From: Chitinophaga sp. CF118
GTDB lineage: Bacteria > Bacteroidota > Bacteroidia > Chitinophagales > Chitinophagaceae
Length of the DNA stretch: 64,000 nucleotides
Assembly (NCBI RefSeq): GCF_900112615.1
Contig: NZ_FOMK01000001.1
Span: 1,488,001-1,552,000, forward strand
Direction of reading: 5' to 3'
Shown: piece by piece, positions 1-8,829 of the stretch
Position numbering within the stretch: position 1 is the first letter of the stretch
How the letters are laid out: each line of letters begins with the position of its first letter
Translations under genes and position numbers: made by a program
The notes under the pieces: generated by a model
Seen by the model: the letters and a program-made list of their open reading frames with translations, nothing else
What the model was told of the DNA's origin: nothing
Database searches by the model: none

Positions 1-1705
1 ACCGTATAAAATCTACTCTCACAATCTTCTCATTATCTACTGTATAAACAACGGCGGCTTCCAATGGCGTATCTTTTATTCCAGTTACTTTCTCCTGATC
101 AATCACCTTATTCCCTATTACCATCCGGTTCACAAGTCTACAATGCAATGCAGGTGTCTTACTGAATATCTCACTATACCTCTGCCGTATTTGATCTTTC
201 CCTTTCAGCAATAGTTTACCGGATGACTGATCATATATTTCCACGGTATCACTATAAGGCAACAGAAATGCATCAATATCATGAGCGTTATACCCATTCA
301 ATTGTTGCTGTGCCAGTATTTCAGGAGTGACTTTCAATAATTTCTTCGGGTCGAATATTTTCCCACGGTGAATGACGGTATGAATATCTGCGAGTGCACT
401 GAGATCTTTTACGGGATCTTTTTGAAGTAGCAACAGATCTGCAATCTTACCTTTTTCAATGCTTCCATAATCTTTATCTTTCCCGAATCCTTGTGCAGCG
501 CTGATAGTAGCAGAACGGATAATTTCCCAATTGCTCAGACCAGCTTTCTGCATAGTCTGTAACTCTGGATAGAAAGAGGCTGCGTGTAATGTGGCAATAT
601 TTCCTGCGTCTGTTCCACTTACCACCAGTACGCCAGCCTGCTCCGCAAGCTTCAGATTAACAAGCATCATGCTATCTTCGGTGGAAGGACCGCTAAACCG
701 TAAACGCACCTGTTTATAATCCACAGGGGCATTTTCTATATGTTGGAGATCCGTGAGTGTACCAAGCATAAAAGGATCAGCATATGCAAATTCATGTGCG
801 GAGAAATCAAACTGCTGTGTAAAGGTGCGTATGTAATTCTGATGAACGATCAATGTAGGAATATAAACGATCTTCTTATCCTTTAGCAGTTGCAACATTT
901 CATTATCCAGCACCTTATCATCTACACTATGAACTAAGATATCAGCACCGGCTGTAACTGCCAGCCGGGCCGTTTCATATTCAGTTGCATGTACGGCTAC
1001 TTTTAATCCATGCGCATGACTTTCTTCTATCGCTGCTTTTATGATGGGTAGTGTACTATCAGCTTTTTGTCCTGGGAAAACGATGTACCATATTTTGATA
1101 AAGTCAGGTTTGTAAGGGAGTTGCTTTTTCACCAGTTCACGGGCTTCTTCCGGTGTGTTGACTTTAATGATCGGTGGATCTTTTTCATCCAGGTTCGGGG
1201 GCTGATAAGTCGAAATCAGGGGACCTGTTACCCATGCAGTAGCAGAAGCAGAATCAGCATTCACCCTGTCGCGGATGGCATAATTGCTGAGAGGCCCACC
1301 TACATCAATCACAGTAGTGATACCACAGGCAAGATAACGGGCCATCAGGTCATTAAGATGATCTTTTACCCATTGCTGGTCTTTTTCGTATGGGTAAACA
1401 GCATTCAGATTAATGGCATCTGGTCTTGTATATAATCCGCCACTCTGGAAAAAATGGATGTGTGCATCCGTCATTCCTGGCATGATATACTGCCCGGTTG
1501 CATCTATAACAGTTGCATTTGCGGGTATCTTTATTTTTTTGGATGGCCCTGTTGCTATAATACGGTCATTCTCAATGATAATCGTTTGATCCGGGTCCGT
1601 TTTATTGGTATTGACATTAACAAGACTGGCATGTGTAATACATATTTGAGTATAGGCAGGCAGTGCGATGAACGACAATACCAGTAACAAACTGTACTTT
1701 CTCAT
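1..1705 (-). CDS. Secreted amidohydrolase with C-terminal SnoaL-like domain (3' end beyond window)
   Basis: Metal-dependent hydrolase of the amidohydrolase superfamily (imidazolonepropionase/prolidase-like group), probably exported. The gene starts at an ATG at 1705 and runs off the left edge, so the C-terminus is missing. The first 20 residues are a signal peptide. The metal-binding DAHIHFF motif follows at about residue 73, then a candidate carboxylated Lys in FIKIWY, two further His (VAVHATE, ILVHSVDD) and the catalytic Asp in SGTDAGN. After a typical KGKIADLLLL end to the barrel, about 110 residues resemble an NTF2/SnoaL fold. That fused domain is unusual but seen in Bacteroidota homologues. 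Substrate unknown. Confidence 0.85.
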   Translation of the reverse strand, partial: MRKYSLLLVLSFIALPAYTQICITHASLVNVNTNKTDPDQTIIIENDRIIATGPSKKIKIPANATVIDATGQYIMPGMTDAHIHFFQSGGLYTRPDAINLNAVYPYEKDQQWVKDHLNDLMARYLACGITTVIDVGGPLSNYAIRDRVNADSASATAWVTGPLISTYQPPNLDEKDPPIIKVNTPEEARELVKKQLPYKPDFIKIWYIVFPGQKADSTLPIIKAAIEESHAHGLKVAVHATEYETARLAVTAGADILVHSVDDKVLDNEMLQLLKDKKIVYIPTLIVHQNYIRTFTQQFDFSAHEFAYADPFMLGTLTDLQHIENAPVDYKQVRLRFSGPSTEDSMMLVNLKLAEQAGVLVVSGTDAGNIATLHAASFYPELQTMQKAGLSNWEIIRSATISAAQGFGKDKDYGSIEKGKIADLLLLQKDPVKDLSALADIHTVIHRGKIFDPKKLLKVTPEILAQQQLNGYNAHDIDAFLLPYSDTVEIYDQSSGKLLLKGKDQIRQRYSEIFSKTPALHCRLVNRMVIGNKVIDQEKVTGIKDTPLEAAVVYTVDNEKIVRVDFIR

Positions 1706-1903
1706 AGGGTTAATTTTAATAGGTTTAAAGATAACAGATTTTCCGGAACAGGTAGTACTGGTAAATCTATGATTCAAATAAATCAAGATAACCTTGTATA
1801 TTTCGCCCCGGAAAATAGAAAACTATTATCTTGTGATTATGGAACAGCCTATAGCTAATCCAGAAAATAAAAGGGTTTCAATTTATAGGTCAACAATCAT
1901 TTA

Positions 1904-2617
1904 ATGTTTTATTTCGATACCGACAAATACGATTTCTGGCCGGTTTATAATTGCATAACAAAGTACTATCCTATCGGAATTGCGAAGAGTGACGACAATC
2001 AGGTGTTTCTTGCTTATCCAGGGCAAAAAGCATTGGCAACAATCACCGCAGAGAAGATCCATGATGATGTCAGTTATAAAACCCATTGGGAAGATTTCAG
2101 CTCAAACGTTCAAAAACAAATTCAGAAGCCGGTTATTGGAACAACCTACGGGCAGGCTCCTTCCTTCAGTGCTTATGTAGAACTTGAAAGAAGTTCGCTG
2201 GATAATCTGACCAGGATTAAAGAATTACATTTTCTCGTAAGCATTACCGGCCCATTCTATACTATTATCGGACGGGACAGAAATGAAATTAAAACCTGGG
2301 AAAAGACTTATCGCAGTACTAACTTCCTCATCGTTTCGCCCGAAAATGAATATGCTGATAGCTTTACATTATTATGTGAACTGATAGAAGAACAGTTCAG
2401 CGGATTCCGCTTCGTCCCTTTTAATATCTGCAATCTAAGTATAGAAGGACTAAATGTACACTACACGGAGAAGCCGATTAACCAGGTATTCAATGCCCTT
2501 TTTAATAATCACCTTGACCTTAACAACCAGATCCTGGGAAATAAGTATTTTAAATCCGGCGACTGGCAAAGGGAAGACTATAATTTAACCACACCACCTG
2601 CTGTTCCGGAGTATTAG
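1904..2617 (+). CDS. Hypothetical protein, 237 aa
   Basis: I do not recognise this family. The product is soluble, without signal peptide or membrane segment, rich in aromatic residues (Tyr, Phe, Trp), and has mixed alpha/beta character. It begins MFYFDTDKYDFWP and ends with a short polar tail. The reading frame is clean over 700 bases and base use matches its neighbours, so it is probably a real gene. It converges with the nitrilase on the other strand and the two reading frames overlap by 68 bases at their 3' ends. No function can be assigned. Confidence 0.6.
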   Translation: MFYFDTDKYDFWPVYNCITKYYPIGIAKSDDNQVFLAYPGQKALATITAEKIHDDVSYKTHWEDFSSNVQKQIQKPVIGTTYGQAPSFSAYVELERSSLDNLTRIKELHFLVSITGPFYTIIGRDRNEIKTWEKTYRSTNFLIVSPENEYADSFTLLCELIEEQFSGFRFVPFNICNLSIEGLNVHYTEKPINQVFNALFNNHLDLNNQILGNKYFKSGDWQREDYNLTTPPAVPEY

Positions 2618-3524
2618 CCTGTCCAATAATATCCTTATACAGATCAGGCCTGCGGGCATTCTTATACCTGTGCCCTCCGGACTTTTTCATATTGTCCGGG
2701 TTAAGAACGGCAATGGCAACATCATTGGAAAGCTGGCGGCATTCTGCAATAATATCTCCATAAGGATCAATGATCATCGAACAACCATTCTTCAACTGAT
2801 CATCATCCATCCCTACCGGATTGGAAAAAACTACATAGATCCCATTGTCATAGGCTCTTGCCGGCAACCATTTCATTAGCCATGCCCGACCTTTAAGACC
2901 ATCAAACTCAATACGGAGTGAAGTAGGGTCATTCTCCCTGTTATGCCATAACGCAGGATCTACAAAACCTGCTCCCGGACGGGTAGAAGGTGTACACATC
3001 GTTACATGCGGCATGAATATGATCTCCGCCCCCAATAGCGTGGTTGCCCTTACATTCTCAATGATGTTATTGTCGTAACAGATGAGAATACCACATTTCC
3101 ACCCATACAGGTCAAAGACAACATATTTATCTCCAGGCAAAATATGCGGATTAATGAAAGGATGCAGCTTCCGGAATTTAGCGACCAGACCATTTTTATC
3201 TACACAAACGTATGCCTTGTAAATATGATCCTCATGATCCTTTTCAAATAATCCGGCAAGAACTACAATATTACAATCCTGCGCAATAGCTATTAACTCC
3301 CGGATGCTGGGCCCATCAGGGATGTATTCTGCTATATTCAGCAATGCTTCCTTAGATAAATTCCGCGCGAAAGTATAACCGGTAATTGAACATTCATGAA
3401 AAGAGATCACATCAGCTCCTGCTGTGGCAGCCTTTTCTGATAGTTCCCGGATGATAGAGAGGTTGTAATGTTTATCACCACTCCTGTTTTCAAATTGTGC
3501 GGTAGCAATACGTAACTTTTCCAT
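2550..3524 (-). CDS. Carbon-nitrogen hydrolase (nitrilase superfamily)
   Basis: Hydrolyses a carbon-nitrogen bond in an amide, carbamoyl compound or nitrile in the cytoplasm; the real substrate is unknown. The nitrilase triad is visible: Glu44 in SFHECS, Lys119 in FRKLHP and the nucleophile Cys149 in GILICYDN. Length (324 aa) is normal for the superfamily, and the spacing looks most like the N-carbamoylputrescine amidase and aliphatic amidase branches. No signal peptide. The last 20 or so codons overlap the convergent hypothetical gene. The AraC-type gene upstream on the same strand starts 850 bases away, with a 50-base gap between the two genes, so co-transcription is possible. Confidence 0.85.
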   Translation of the reverse strand: MEKLRIATAQFENRSGDKHYNLSIIRELSEKAATAGADVISFHECSITGYTFARNLSKEALLNIAEYIPDGPSIRELIAIAQDCNIVVLAGLFEKDHEDHIYKAYVCVDKNGLVAKFRKLHPFINPHILPGDKYVVFDLYGWKCGILICYDNNIIENVRATTLLGAEIIFMPHVTMCTPSTRPGAGFVDPALWHNRENDPTSLRIEFDGLKGRAWLMKWLPARAYDNGIYVVFSNPVGMDDDQLKNGCSMIIDPYGDIIAECRQLSNDVAIAVLNPDNMKKSGGHRYKNARRPDLYKDIIGQANTPEQQVVWLNYSLPFASRRI

Positions 3525-3574
3525 GCTACAAAGCTATAAGGATCTTATTGCAGCAAATTGTACAAACCCGACAA

Positions 3575-4375
3575 TCAGGAAAACTGAATGAAATTCACCG
3601 CCAGCAAACGCGTGTCAGAAAGATATTTACGGGGTGTTATACCCACCTGCTTCTTAAATTCTCTGATCAGATGGGCCTGATCGTAATATCCGCTTTCATA
3701 GGCAAGCGTAGTAAGATTTTCGTCCTGTGATTTATTCCTTAATAATCGCAGAAAATACTGCAGCCTTATAGTATTGGAAAAGTGTTTGGGAGAAACACCT
3801 ATACTCTCACGAAATTTCCTTTCCAGGTTTCGTTCGCCAGTATGCAGCAGCGTGCCTAGCTGCCCCATCGTTACCTGTCCGTGGAATTGATAAATTAATT
3901 GCACTGTCTTTTCAACCACCCCATCAGGCATTGCGCAGTTGCTTAATTTGTTGGTCAGGAATTTTTCAATCAGGCAGATCCGTGTCAAATGATTATCTGC
4001 ATGCAGCACTTTCTCTTGAAGTTCCACAGCTTCCCGTCCCCAGAGGTCTTGTAAACTGATTATTTCATCAGTGAGTTCATGAGCAGGAATCCCTAAAAGG
4101 GAATAGGCCCCATAAGGCTGAAAAACAACTATCAATACCCCTACATTCTCTGCAACCACATTATGAAATTTGCTTACCTGCCCATAAATAAAACTTCTGG
4201 GGTGGGTCACCTTCTGGCTATCGTCATATTGTATGAAGGGAGTTCCATAATGAAATACCATTCCGGTATTACCATCAGGAAACATTCTGTGACTGGTAAT
4301 GCCACCTGTATCACTTTCCAGTATTAAAAAGTGTTTAACAATATTTGAGAGAGCAGGAGAAGGTAATAGCTGCAT
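3575..4375 (-). CDS. AraC family transcriptional regulator
   Basis: DNA-binding regulator of about 266 aa. I chose the ATG at 4375, which gives MQLLPSPALSNIVKHF, rather than the longer frame from 4492, because the extension would run into the SRPBCC gene. The N-terminal 150 residues look like the DUF6597-type sensor common in Bacteroidota. The C-terminal 100 residues carry the two AraC helix-turn-helix motifs, ending in YYDQAHLIREFKKQVGITP. It lies 64 bases downstream of the SRPBCC gene on the same strand, and the two are probably co-transcribed. Ligand and targets unknown. Confidence 0.85.
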   Translation of the reverse strand: MQLLPSPALSNIVKHFLILESDTGGITSHRMFPDGNTGMVFHYGTPFIQYDDSQKVTHPRSFIYGQVSKFHNVVAENVGVLIVVFQPYGAYSLLGIPAHELTDEIISLQDLWGREAVELQEKVLHADNHLTRICLIEKFLTNKLSNCAMPDGVVEKTVQLIYQFHGQVTMGQLGTLLHTGERNLERKFRESIGVSPKHFSNTIRLQYFLRLLRNKSQDENLTTLAYESGYYDQAHLIREFKKQVGITPRKYLSDTRLLAVNFIQFS

Positions 4376-4439
4376 GATACCTAAATTAATACATTCATGC
4401 GTCTTCAGATCATTGAATCCGAAAACGCATGAATAGAAT

Positions 4440-4865
4440 TTAATTTGCTTCTGTATATTTCTTGAAATTATCCAGGATAGCTTGCCAGCCATCTCTTTGC
4501 ATTTCTATAGGATTTGTATCTTCTGCTTCAAAAGTTTCAACAACTTTAGTGGTATTACCTTCGCTGTGGAAAGTAATTTTCACTTCCCTGCTATCATCAA
4601 GCGTATATGCAATGAGCTTATTTTCTTCTACTGCTGTATACACTCCTGCAAAGTCAAAACTGAAACTGCCATCTTTAGCAGCCATTGTTGTGCTGAATCG
4701 TCCACCTGTTTTCAGGTCATTTTCAGCAGCCGGCACATGCCAGTCGTCCGAAGCACTGCACCAGTTCTTAATATGTGCAGGTTCTGACCAGTATTTCCAT
4801 ACTTTTTCAACGGGAGCCTGAATAGTGCTCTCTACTGTAATTGCAGTTTTATTAACTATTGTCAT
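4440..4865 (-). CDS. SRPBCC / AHSA1-like domain protein
   Basis: A 141-aa single-domain protein of the START/Bet v1-like superfamily (activator of Hsp90 ATPase 1-like group), probably binding a hydrophobic ligand in the cytoplasm. The N-terminus TIVNKTAITVESTIQAPVEKVWKYWSEP and the end GWQAILDNFKKY are characteristic of the family (quoted here only as landmarks, at residues 2-29 and 127-138). An ATG at 4865 is preferred over an upstream ATG at 4976, because the extension has no similarity to the fold. In this group the gene often sits beside an ArsR or AraC regulator, as here. Confidence 0.85.
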   Translation of the reverse strand: MTIVNKTAITVESTIQAPVEKVWKYWSEPAHIKNWCSASDDWHVPAAENDLKTGGRFSTTMAAKDGSFSFDFAGVYTAVEENKLIAYTLDDSREVKITFHSEGNTTKVVETFEAEDTNPIEMQRDGWQAILDNFKKYTEAN

Positions 4866-5003
4866 GTTATTGCGTTTTTGATGATACAAACTTACGCAGC
4901 GAAATTTATATAGGTAATGGGCGAAAGCGACAAAGAAGAGGCTTTTTGCGACCTGTTTTCTCCTATCACTACTCATACATGTAAGAGTTTATTTAATACA
5001 AGA

Positions 5004-5085
5004 TAAGGTAGAGATAAAATCATCCTTCGTTCATCCTTCGTCTTTTAACGAAGGATGAACGAAGGATGACTTTATCTCTACCTTA
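5004..5085. repeat. 82-bp near-perfect inverted repeat (38-bp arms)
   Basis: Arms at 5004-5041 and 5048-5085 are complementary over 38 bases with a single mismatch, separated by a 6-base loop. Each arm contains an internal direct repeat of an 11-base unit (TCATCCTTCGT). It lies between two minus-strand genes, 36 bases after the stop of the SDR gene. It could act as a terminator, although it lacks a T-run, or as a transcript-stabilising hairpin. Confidence 0.8.
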
Positions 5086-5120
5086 ATCCATCACGTCCTA
5101 TCCTGGTTATCTTGCCTCAC

Positions 5121-5873
5121 TTAGTTGGTTGCTCCCCCGTTCACTAACAGGTGTTGTCCATTCACAAAAGAAGAAAGATCACTTGCGAAGAACTCAGCCG
5201 CATTGGCAACGTCTTCCACTTCTGCCAGTCTGCCCATCGGGCAACTGTCCAGCAATTGTTTTCTCAGTTCAGGATAGCTGCCGGCTTCAGCAAAGATACC
5301 GGAATGATCTACTGCAAATGGAATAATAGTATTCACGGTTACACCCCGGTGGCCGATCTCTTTAGACAGGATTTCCACCATATATCTTGGAGTAGTTTTA
5401 CTGCCTCCATAAACCGCCATACCCGGAACAGGGAATGAAGTAGTGCTGGAAGCTATGTAAATAATCCTGCCATTATCTTCTATATTCTTTGCAGCCTGCT
5501 GCATGGTGAAATAAGCACCTTTGGTATTGATAGAAAATACACGATCAAATTGCTCTTCTGTAAAATCTACTACAGGAGTCTCTACCAGCTCAATACCTGC
5601 ATTCGCAACCACAATGTCTATCTTACCAAATGCTGCTTTAGCCTCTTTGAATAATTTTTCCAGATCTGCAACTTTGCTTACATCTGCCTGGACTGCTATT
5701 ACTTTTGCACCCATTGCTTTAATATTACTCACTACTTCATCCGCAGAGTTTTTATCTCTTGAATAGTTGATTACGATATCTGCTCCCAATGCAGCATAAC
5801 GTTCTGCTATTGCTTTACCTAATCCACGTGCTGACCCGGTTATTACTGCTACTTTATTCTTCAAACTGTTCAT
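5121..5873 (-). CDS. SDR family oxidoreductase
   Basis: Classical short-chain dehydrogenase/reductase, 250 aa, cytoplasmic, NAD(P)-dependent. Visible motifs: cofactor-binding TGSARGLG near residue 12, NAG at about 90, catalytic Ser in IASSTT, and the active-site YGGSK. The C-terminal NGQHLLVNGGA is typical. The Tyr-x-x-x-Lys pair is intact, so the enzyme should be active; substrate unknown. It is 27 bases downstream of a second SDR gene on the same strand, so the two form an operon. They share overall layout but differ enough to be separate enzymes. Confidence 0.9.
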   Translation of the reverse strand: MNSLKNKVAVITGSARGLGKAIAERYAALGADIVINYSRDKNSADEVVSNIKAMGAKVIAVQADVSKVADLEKLFKEAKAAFGKIDIVVANAGIELVETPVVDFTEEQFDRVFSINTKGAYFTMQQAAKNIEDNGRIIYIASSTTSFPVPGMAVYGGSKTTPRYMVEILSKEIGHRGVTVNTIIPFAVDHSGIFAEAGSYPELRKQLLDSCPMGRLAEVEDVANAAEFFASDLSSFVNGQHLLVNGGATN

Positions 5874-5900
5874 GATTAATAATTTTTAAGAGTTATTTAA

Positions 5901-6641
5901 TTAAGCCATACCACCGTTACTGCCAATGTTCTGTGCATTGATCCATTTAGCTTCATCAGAAGCCAGGAACAGTACGATCTGTGCAATGTCGTCTGGTTCA
6001 CCAATACGATTGAAGGGAGATAAAGCAGCCAGCCGGTCAATCACTTCCTGTGGTTTACCTTTTGTAAATAATTCGGTATTTGTAGGACCGGGAGAAACGG
6101 AGTTTACATTGATGCCCCTGGCGCCTACTTCTTTTGAGAATACACGGGTTAGTTGTTCTACCGCAGCTTTGGTAGCTACATAAGTACCGTAAGTGGGCAG
6201 CATAATCCTGTTAACTGAAGTGGAGAAGTTGATGATACTGCCTTTGTCTGCAAGGCGGGTAGCGGCTTCGCGCATCGTATTAAAGGTACCACGTACGTTG
6301 ATATCGAACTGACGGGTAAAATCTTCATCAGTAGTATCCTTAATCAGCTTAGTGATCATGATACCGGCATTATTCACCAATACATCGATCCTGCCATAAT
6401 GTGCAATAGCAGCATCGAACATGACTTTTACCTCATCAGCCTTGCTTACATCAGCCTGTAAGGCTATTACATCACCGCCATTTTGTTTAATGGTATTTAC
6501 AGTTTGCTCTGCGGCATCTTTACCGCCTGCATAGTTAATAATTACTTTAGCACCTGCTGTGGCCAGCTTCTGTGCAATAGTTGCGCCGATACCTCTTGAA
6601 GCGCCTGTTACTAAAATTACTTTTCCAGATAGTGTGCTCAT
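5901..6641 (-). CDS. SDR family oxidoreductase
   Basis: Second classical SDR, 246 aa. Motifs: TGASRGIG at about residue 13, NNAGIM at about 90, catalytic YVATKAA, and PGPTNTELF, the usual loop after strand 6. The cofactor site has Asn-Tyr after the second strand (IINYAGGKDAAEQ), which suggests preference for NADPH-like or mixed use. First gene of the two-SDR operon. The 104-base gap to the DUF1772 gene upstream leaves room for its own promoter. Substrate unknown. Confidence 0.9.
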   Translation of the reverse strand: MSTLSGKVILVTGASRGIGATIAQKLATAGAKVIINYAGGKDAAEQTVNTIKQNGGDVIALQADVSKADEVKVMFDAAIAHYGRIDVLVNNAGIMITKLIKDTTDEDFTRQFDINVRGTFNTMREAATRLADKGSIINFSTSVNRIMLPTYGTYVATKAAVEQLTRVFSKEVGARGINVNSVSPGPTNTELFTKGKPQEVIDRLAALSPFNRIGEPDDIAQIVLFLASDEAKWINAQNIGSNGGMA

Positions 6642-6745
6642 ATTGTGTTGTCTTTAATGACAATACAAAGATCAGATATGAGCAGTTCGCAGAATTACAC
6701 ATATTACAGTATTAGATGCAAATTTCACACTATCCGGAATTACTG

Positions 6746-7234
6746 CTATATATGTATTTTATTATCCGGCAGGATACAAGAGATAATCAGTAACAGTAAT
6801 GAAATGATGATAGCCAACGTCCGAAACAGATGCCATGTATTCCATGGTTTATCAAAAGCACGACGTGCATGTGCAGCCTCAATGGGAGAAGCCGTAAGTA
6901 CCGGGAATACTTCCAGTATATTGTTTAGCGGAACATTCACTACAAAAGTGATCCCTATTCCCCCAATCAGGTAGAAAGCAGCGGCCAGCCACATTAAAAT
7001 ATGATTGTTATTCTTCCAGGCTGCTAATGGAATCAACACAGCTGCACCAAAGAAAGCAGCCGCAAATGCAGGATTTATAATCGCCTTATTGATGGCTTGC
7101 ATCGCAGTAATGTATTGCGCATCCGGCAAATGGGCAAAGGCGGGATTGATAGCTACAACGAAACCAAAGAAAAGACCTGCAATCAATGCAGTTGTAATAG
7201 TTGCGCTTATCAGCAGTATATGTTGAATATTCAT
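6746..7234 (-). CDS. DUF1772 domain membrane protein (anthrone oxygenase-like)
   Basis: A 162-aa integral membrane protein with four predicted helices at about residues 5-28, 55-75, 82-103 and 138-158. The spacing and the WNTWHLFRT motif before the last helix match DUF1772, a family related to fungal anthrone oxygenases; the bacterial function is unknown. Its start lies one base after the stop codon of the NAD(P)-binding reductase gene, so the two are translated from one transcript and may act on the same small molecule. Confidence 0.8.
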   Translation of the reverse strand: MNIQHILLISATITTALIAGLFFGFVVAINPAFAHLPDAQYITAMQAINKAIINPAFAAAFFGAAVLIPLAAWKNNNHILMWLAAAFYLIGGIGITFVVNVPLNNILEVFPVLTASPIEAAHARRAFDKPWNTWHLFRTLAIIISLLLLIISCILPDNKIHI

Positions 7235-7235
7235 T

Positions 7236-7874
7236 TTAATAAGAGATGTTTGCGGTTTTATGTAAATAGGTATTGTCCGACAATTGTTTCAGCATGAAAT
7301 CGGCTACATCAGCGCGGGATACCTTCACCAGAATTTTGTTATCATTGGCCGGAAATCCATGCCTGTATTTCCCGGTAGGAGCATCATCGGTAAGATTTCC
7401 CGGACGTACAATGACCCAGTCCAGCCGGCTTTGCCGGATATATTCTTCCTGTAAGGCATGATCAGCAAAACCTTTCTTCAGGATAAACGGGACAATAAAA
7501 TATTTGAAATAAAAGGGGGTTCTATTCAGCGTTTCCCGGCTATCTCCATAACCAAGTGATGTCTGACATACAAAACGACGAACCCCATTCTTTTCCATAG
7601 CACGTATAATGTGCTGTGTACCTGCCGACCGGATAGTTCCTATTTTATTAGCTGGAGAACCCAACGCAGATAACACGGCATCATGGCCTTTTACCGCAGG
7701 TTCTACAGTTGAATAATTCATCACGTCTCCCAAACTAACCCGGAGGTTGGGATGTTGTACCTGCAGTTTTGCTGCATCTCTTATAAAAGCGGTGACTTCA
7801 TGGCCCTGCTTAAGTGCCTGTTCTATAAGATGGCGGCCGGTTCCACCGGTAGCACCGAAAATAATTAGCTTCAT
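7236..7874 (-). CDS. NAD(P)H-binding protein (NmrA/BVR-B-like atypical SDR)
   Basis: A 212-aa atypical SDR with the N-terminal Rossmann motif GATGGTGRHL starting at residue 8, characteristic of the NmrA-like/biliverdin reductase B group. It lacks the Tyr-x-x-x-Lys pair of classical SDRs but has the conserved WVIVRPGNLTD segment at about residue 155. It probably reduces a quinone- or flavin-like substrate, or acts as a redox sensor. It overlaps nothing but is followed after one base by DUF1772. A divergently organised AraC gene precedes it by 71 bases on the same strand. Confidence 0.85.
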   Translation of the reverse strand: MKLIIFGATGGTGRHLIEQALKQGHEVTAFIRDAAKLQVQHPNLRVSLGDVMNYSTVEPAVKGHDAVLSALGSPANKIGTIRSAGTQHIIRAMEKNGVRRFVCQTSLGYGDSRETLNRTPFYFKYFIVPFILKKGFADHALQEEYIRQSRLDWVIVRPGNLTDDAPTGKYRHGFPANDNKILVKVSRADVADFMLKQLSDNTYLHKTANISY

Positions 7875-7945
7875 CGTAGTTCTGTTTTATAAGACAAAAT
7901 TATGATGCCGTAACCGTCAAAAATTGAACAAAACCGACAATGAAT

Positions 7946-8734
7946 TTATTCCGGGGAGAATTGTTTCTGAAACTGGAAGGGAGAGCAACCAGTATATTTT
8001 TTAAAGGAACGGATGAAATGCGATTGGTCTGCATAATCATTCTCATAAGCTATATCAGACAACTTATTATATTGATTATTCCTTAGCTGGTGAAGTGACG
8101 CCTGATAACGGCAAATTCCTGAAAATAATTTGGGAGGGATCCCTACATGATCTTTAAATTTCCTTTCTAAACTCTTCTCTGTTATCTGTAAATCTTCCTG
8201 CAAATCTTTCAGAGAAATATTACCGTTGGAGGTCAGGATCTGAGATACCGCATATTCCACTATTCCAGTAATATGTGCACGTTTATTACTGATCTGCGTT
8301 TGTAAATAGGACTTTAATATTTTAACCTGCTCTTCTACAGAGGAGGCTTCTGCTAATTTCATTGACAACCCTTTCGATTTCTTCACAGATACCTGATCAG
8401 GATCAATACAGGAGTTCGTTAATTCTGCTGCATTCATCCCAAAAACGGATTTTAAAGCATGTGGATGAAACATAACGCCCGTCGCCCGGAATGTTCCCGC
8501 AGCCATGATCTCTGTATGTTTTGTTGTTTGCCCGTAAAGAAAAAGATCCGGTAGTTGTTTATCTTCCATAATCAATGTGCCGGCAGCAGCATCCTGAAAG
8601 ATCAATCCGGGGCGACCATCTACCAGGGAACCGAATACCTGCGACAGGGCAGGCTTCGCATTACCTTCCAATGTCCAGAAACAACGGACAAAAGATTGAA
8701 GAACTGGAGGTACTGCGATGATTTCGTATTTCAT
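7946..8734 (-). CDS. AraC family transcriptional regulator
   Basis: A 262-aa regulator. The first 150 residues are a sensor like that of the AraC gene at 3575-4375. The C-terminal 100 residues contain two helix-turn-helix motifs (LKDLQEDLQITEKSLERKF region and SDIAYENDYADQSHFIRSF). It is the first gene of a minus-strand run leading to the NAD(P)-binding reductase and DUF1772, which it may control. It is divergent from pxpB, with 95 bases between start codons, so it could also influence that operon. Confidence 0.85.
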   Translation of the reverse strand: MKYEIIAVPPVLQSFVRCFWTLEGNAKPALSQVFGSLVDGRPGLIFQDAAAGTLIMEDKQLPDLFLYGQTTKHTEIMAAGTFRATGVMFHPHALKSVFGMNAAELTNSCIDPDQVSVKKSKGLSMKLAEASSVEEQVKILKSYLQTQISNKRAHITGIVEYAVSQILTSNGNISLKDLQEDLQITEKSLERKFKDHVGIPPKLFSGICRYQASLHQLRNNQYNKLSDIAYENDYADQSHFIRSFKKYTGCSPFQFQKQFSPE

Positions 8735-8829
8735 GGGGATCGCCGGATTATGTGTTAGTGTAAATTTACACCATTTATCATTGAAGCAGATACCGGAATT
8801 TAGAAAGATACCGTACCTTTTACAACAAT

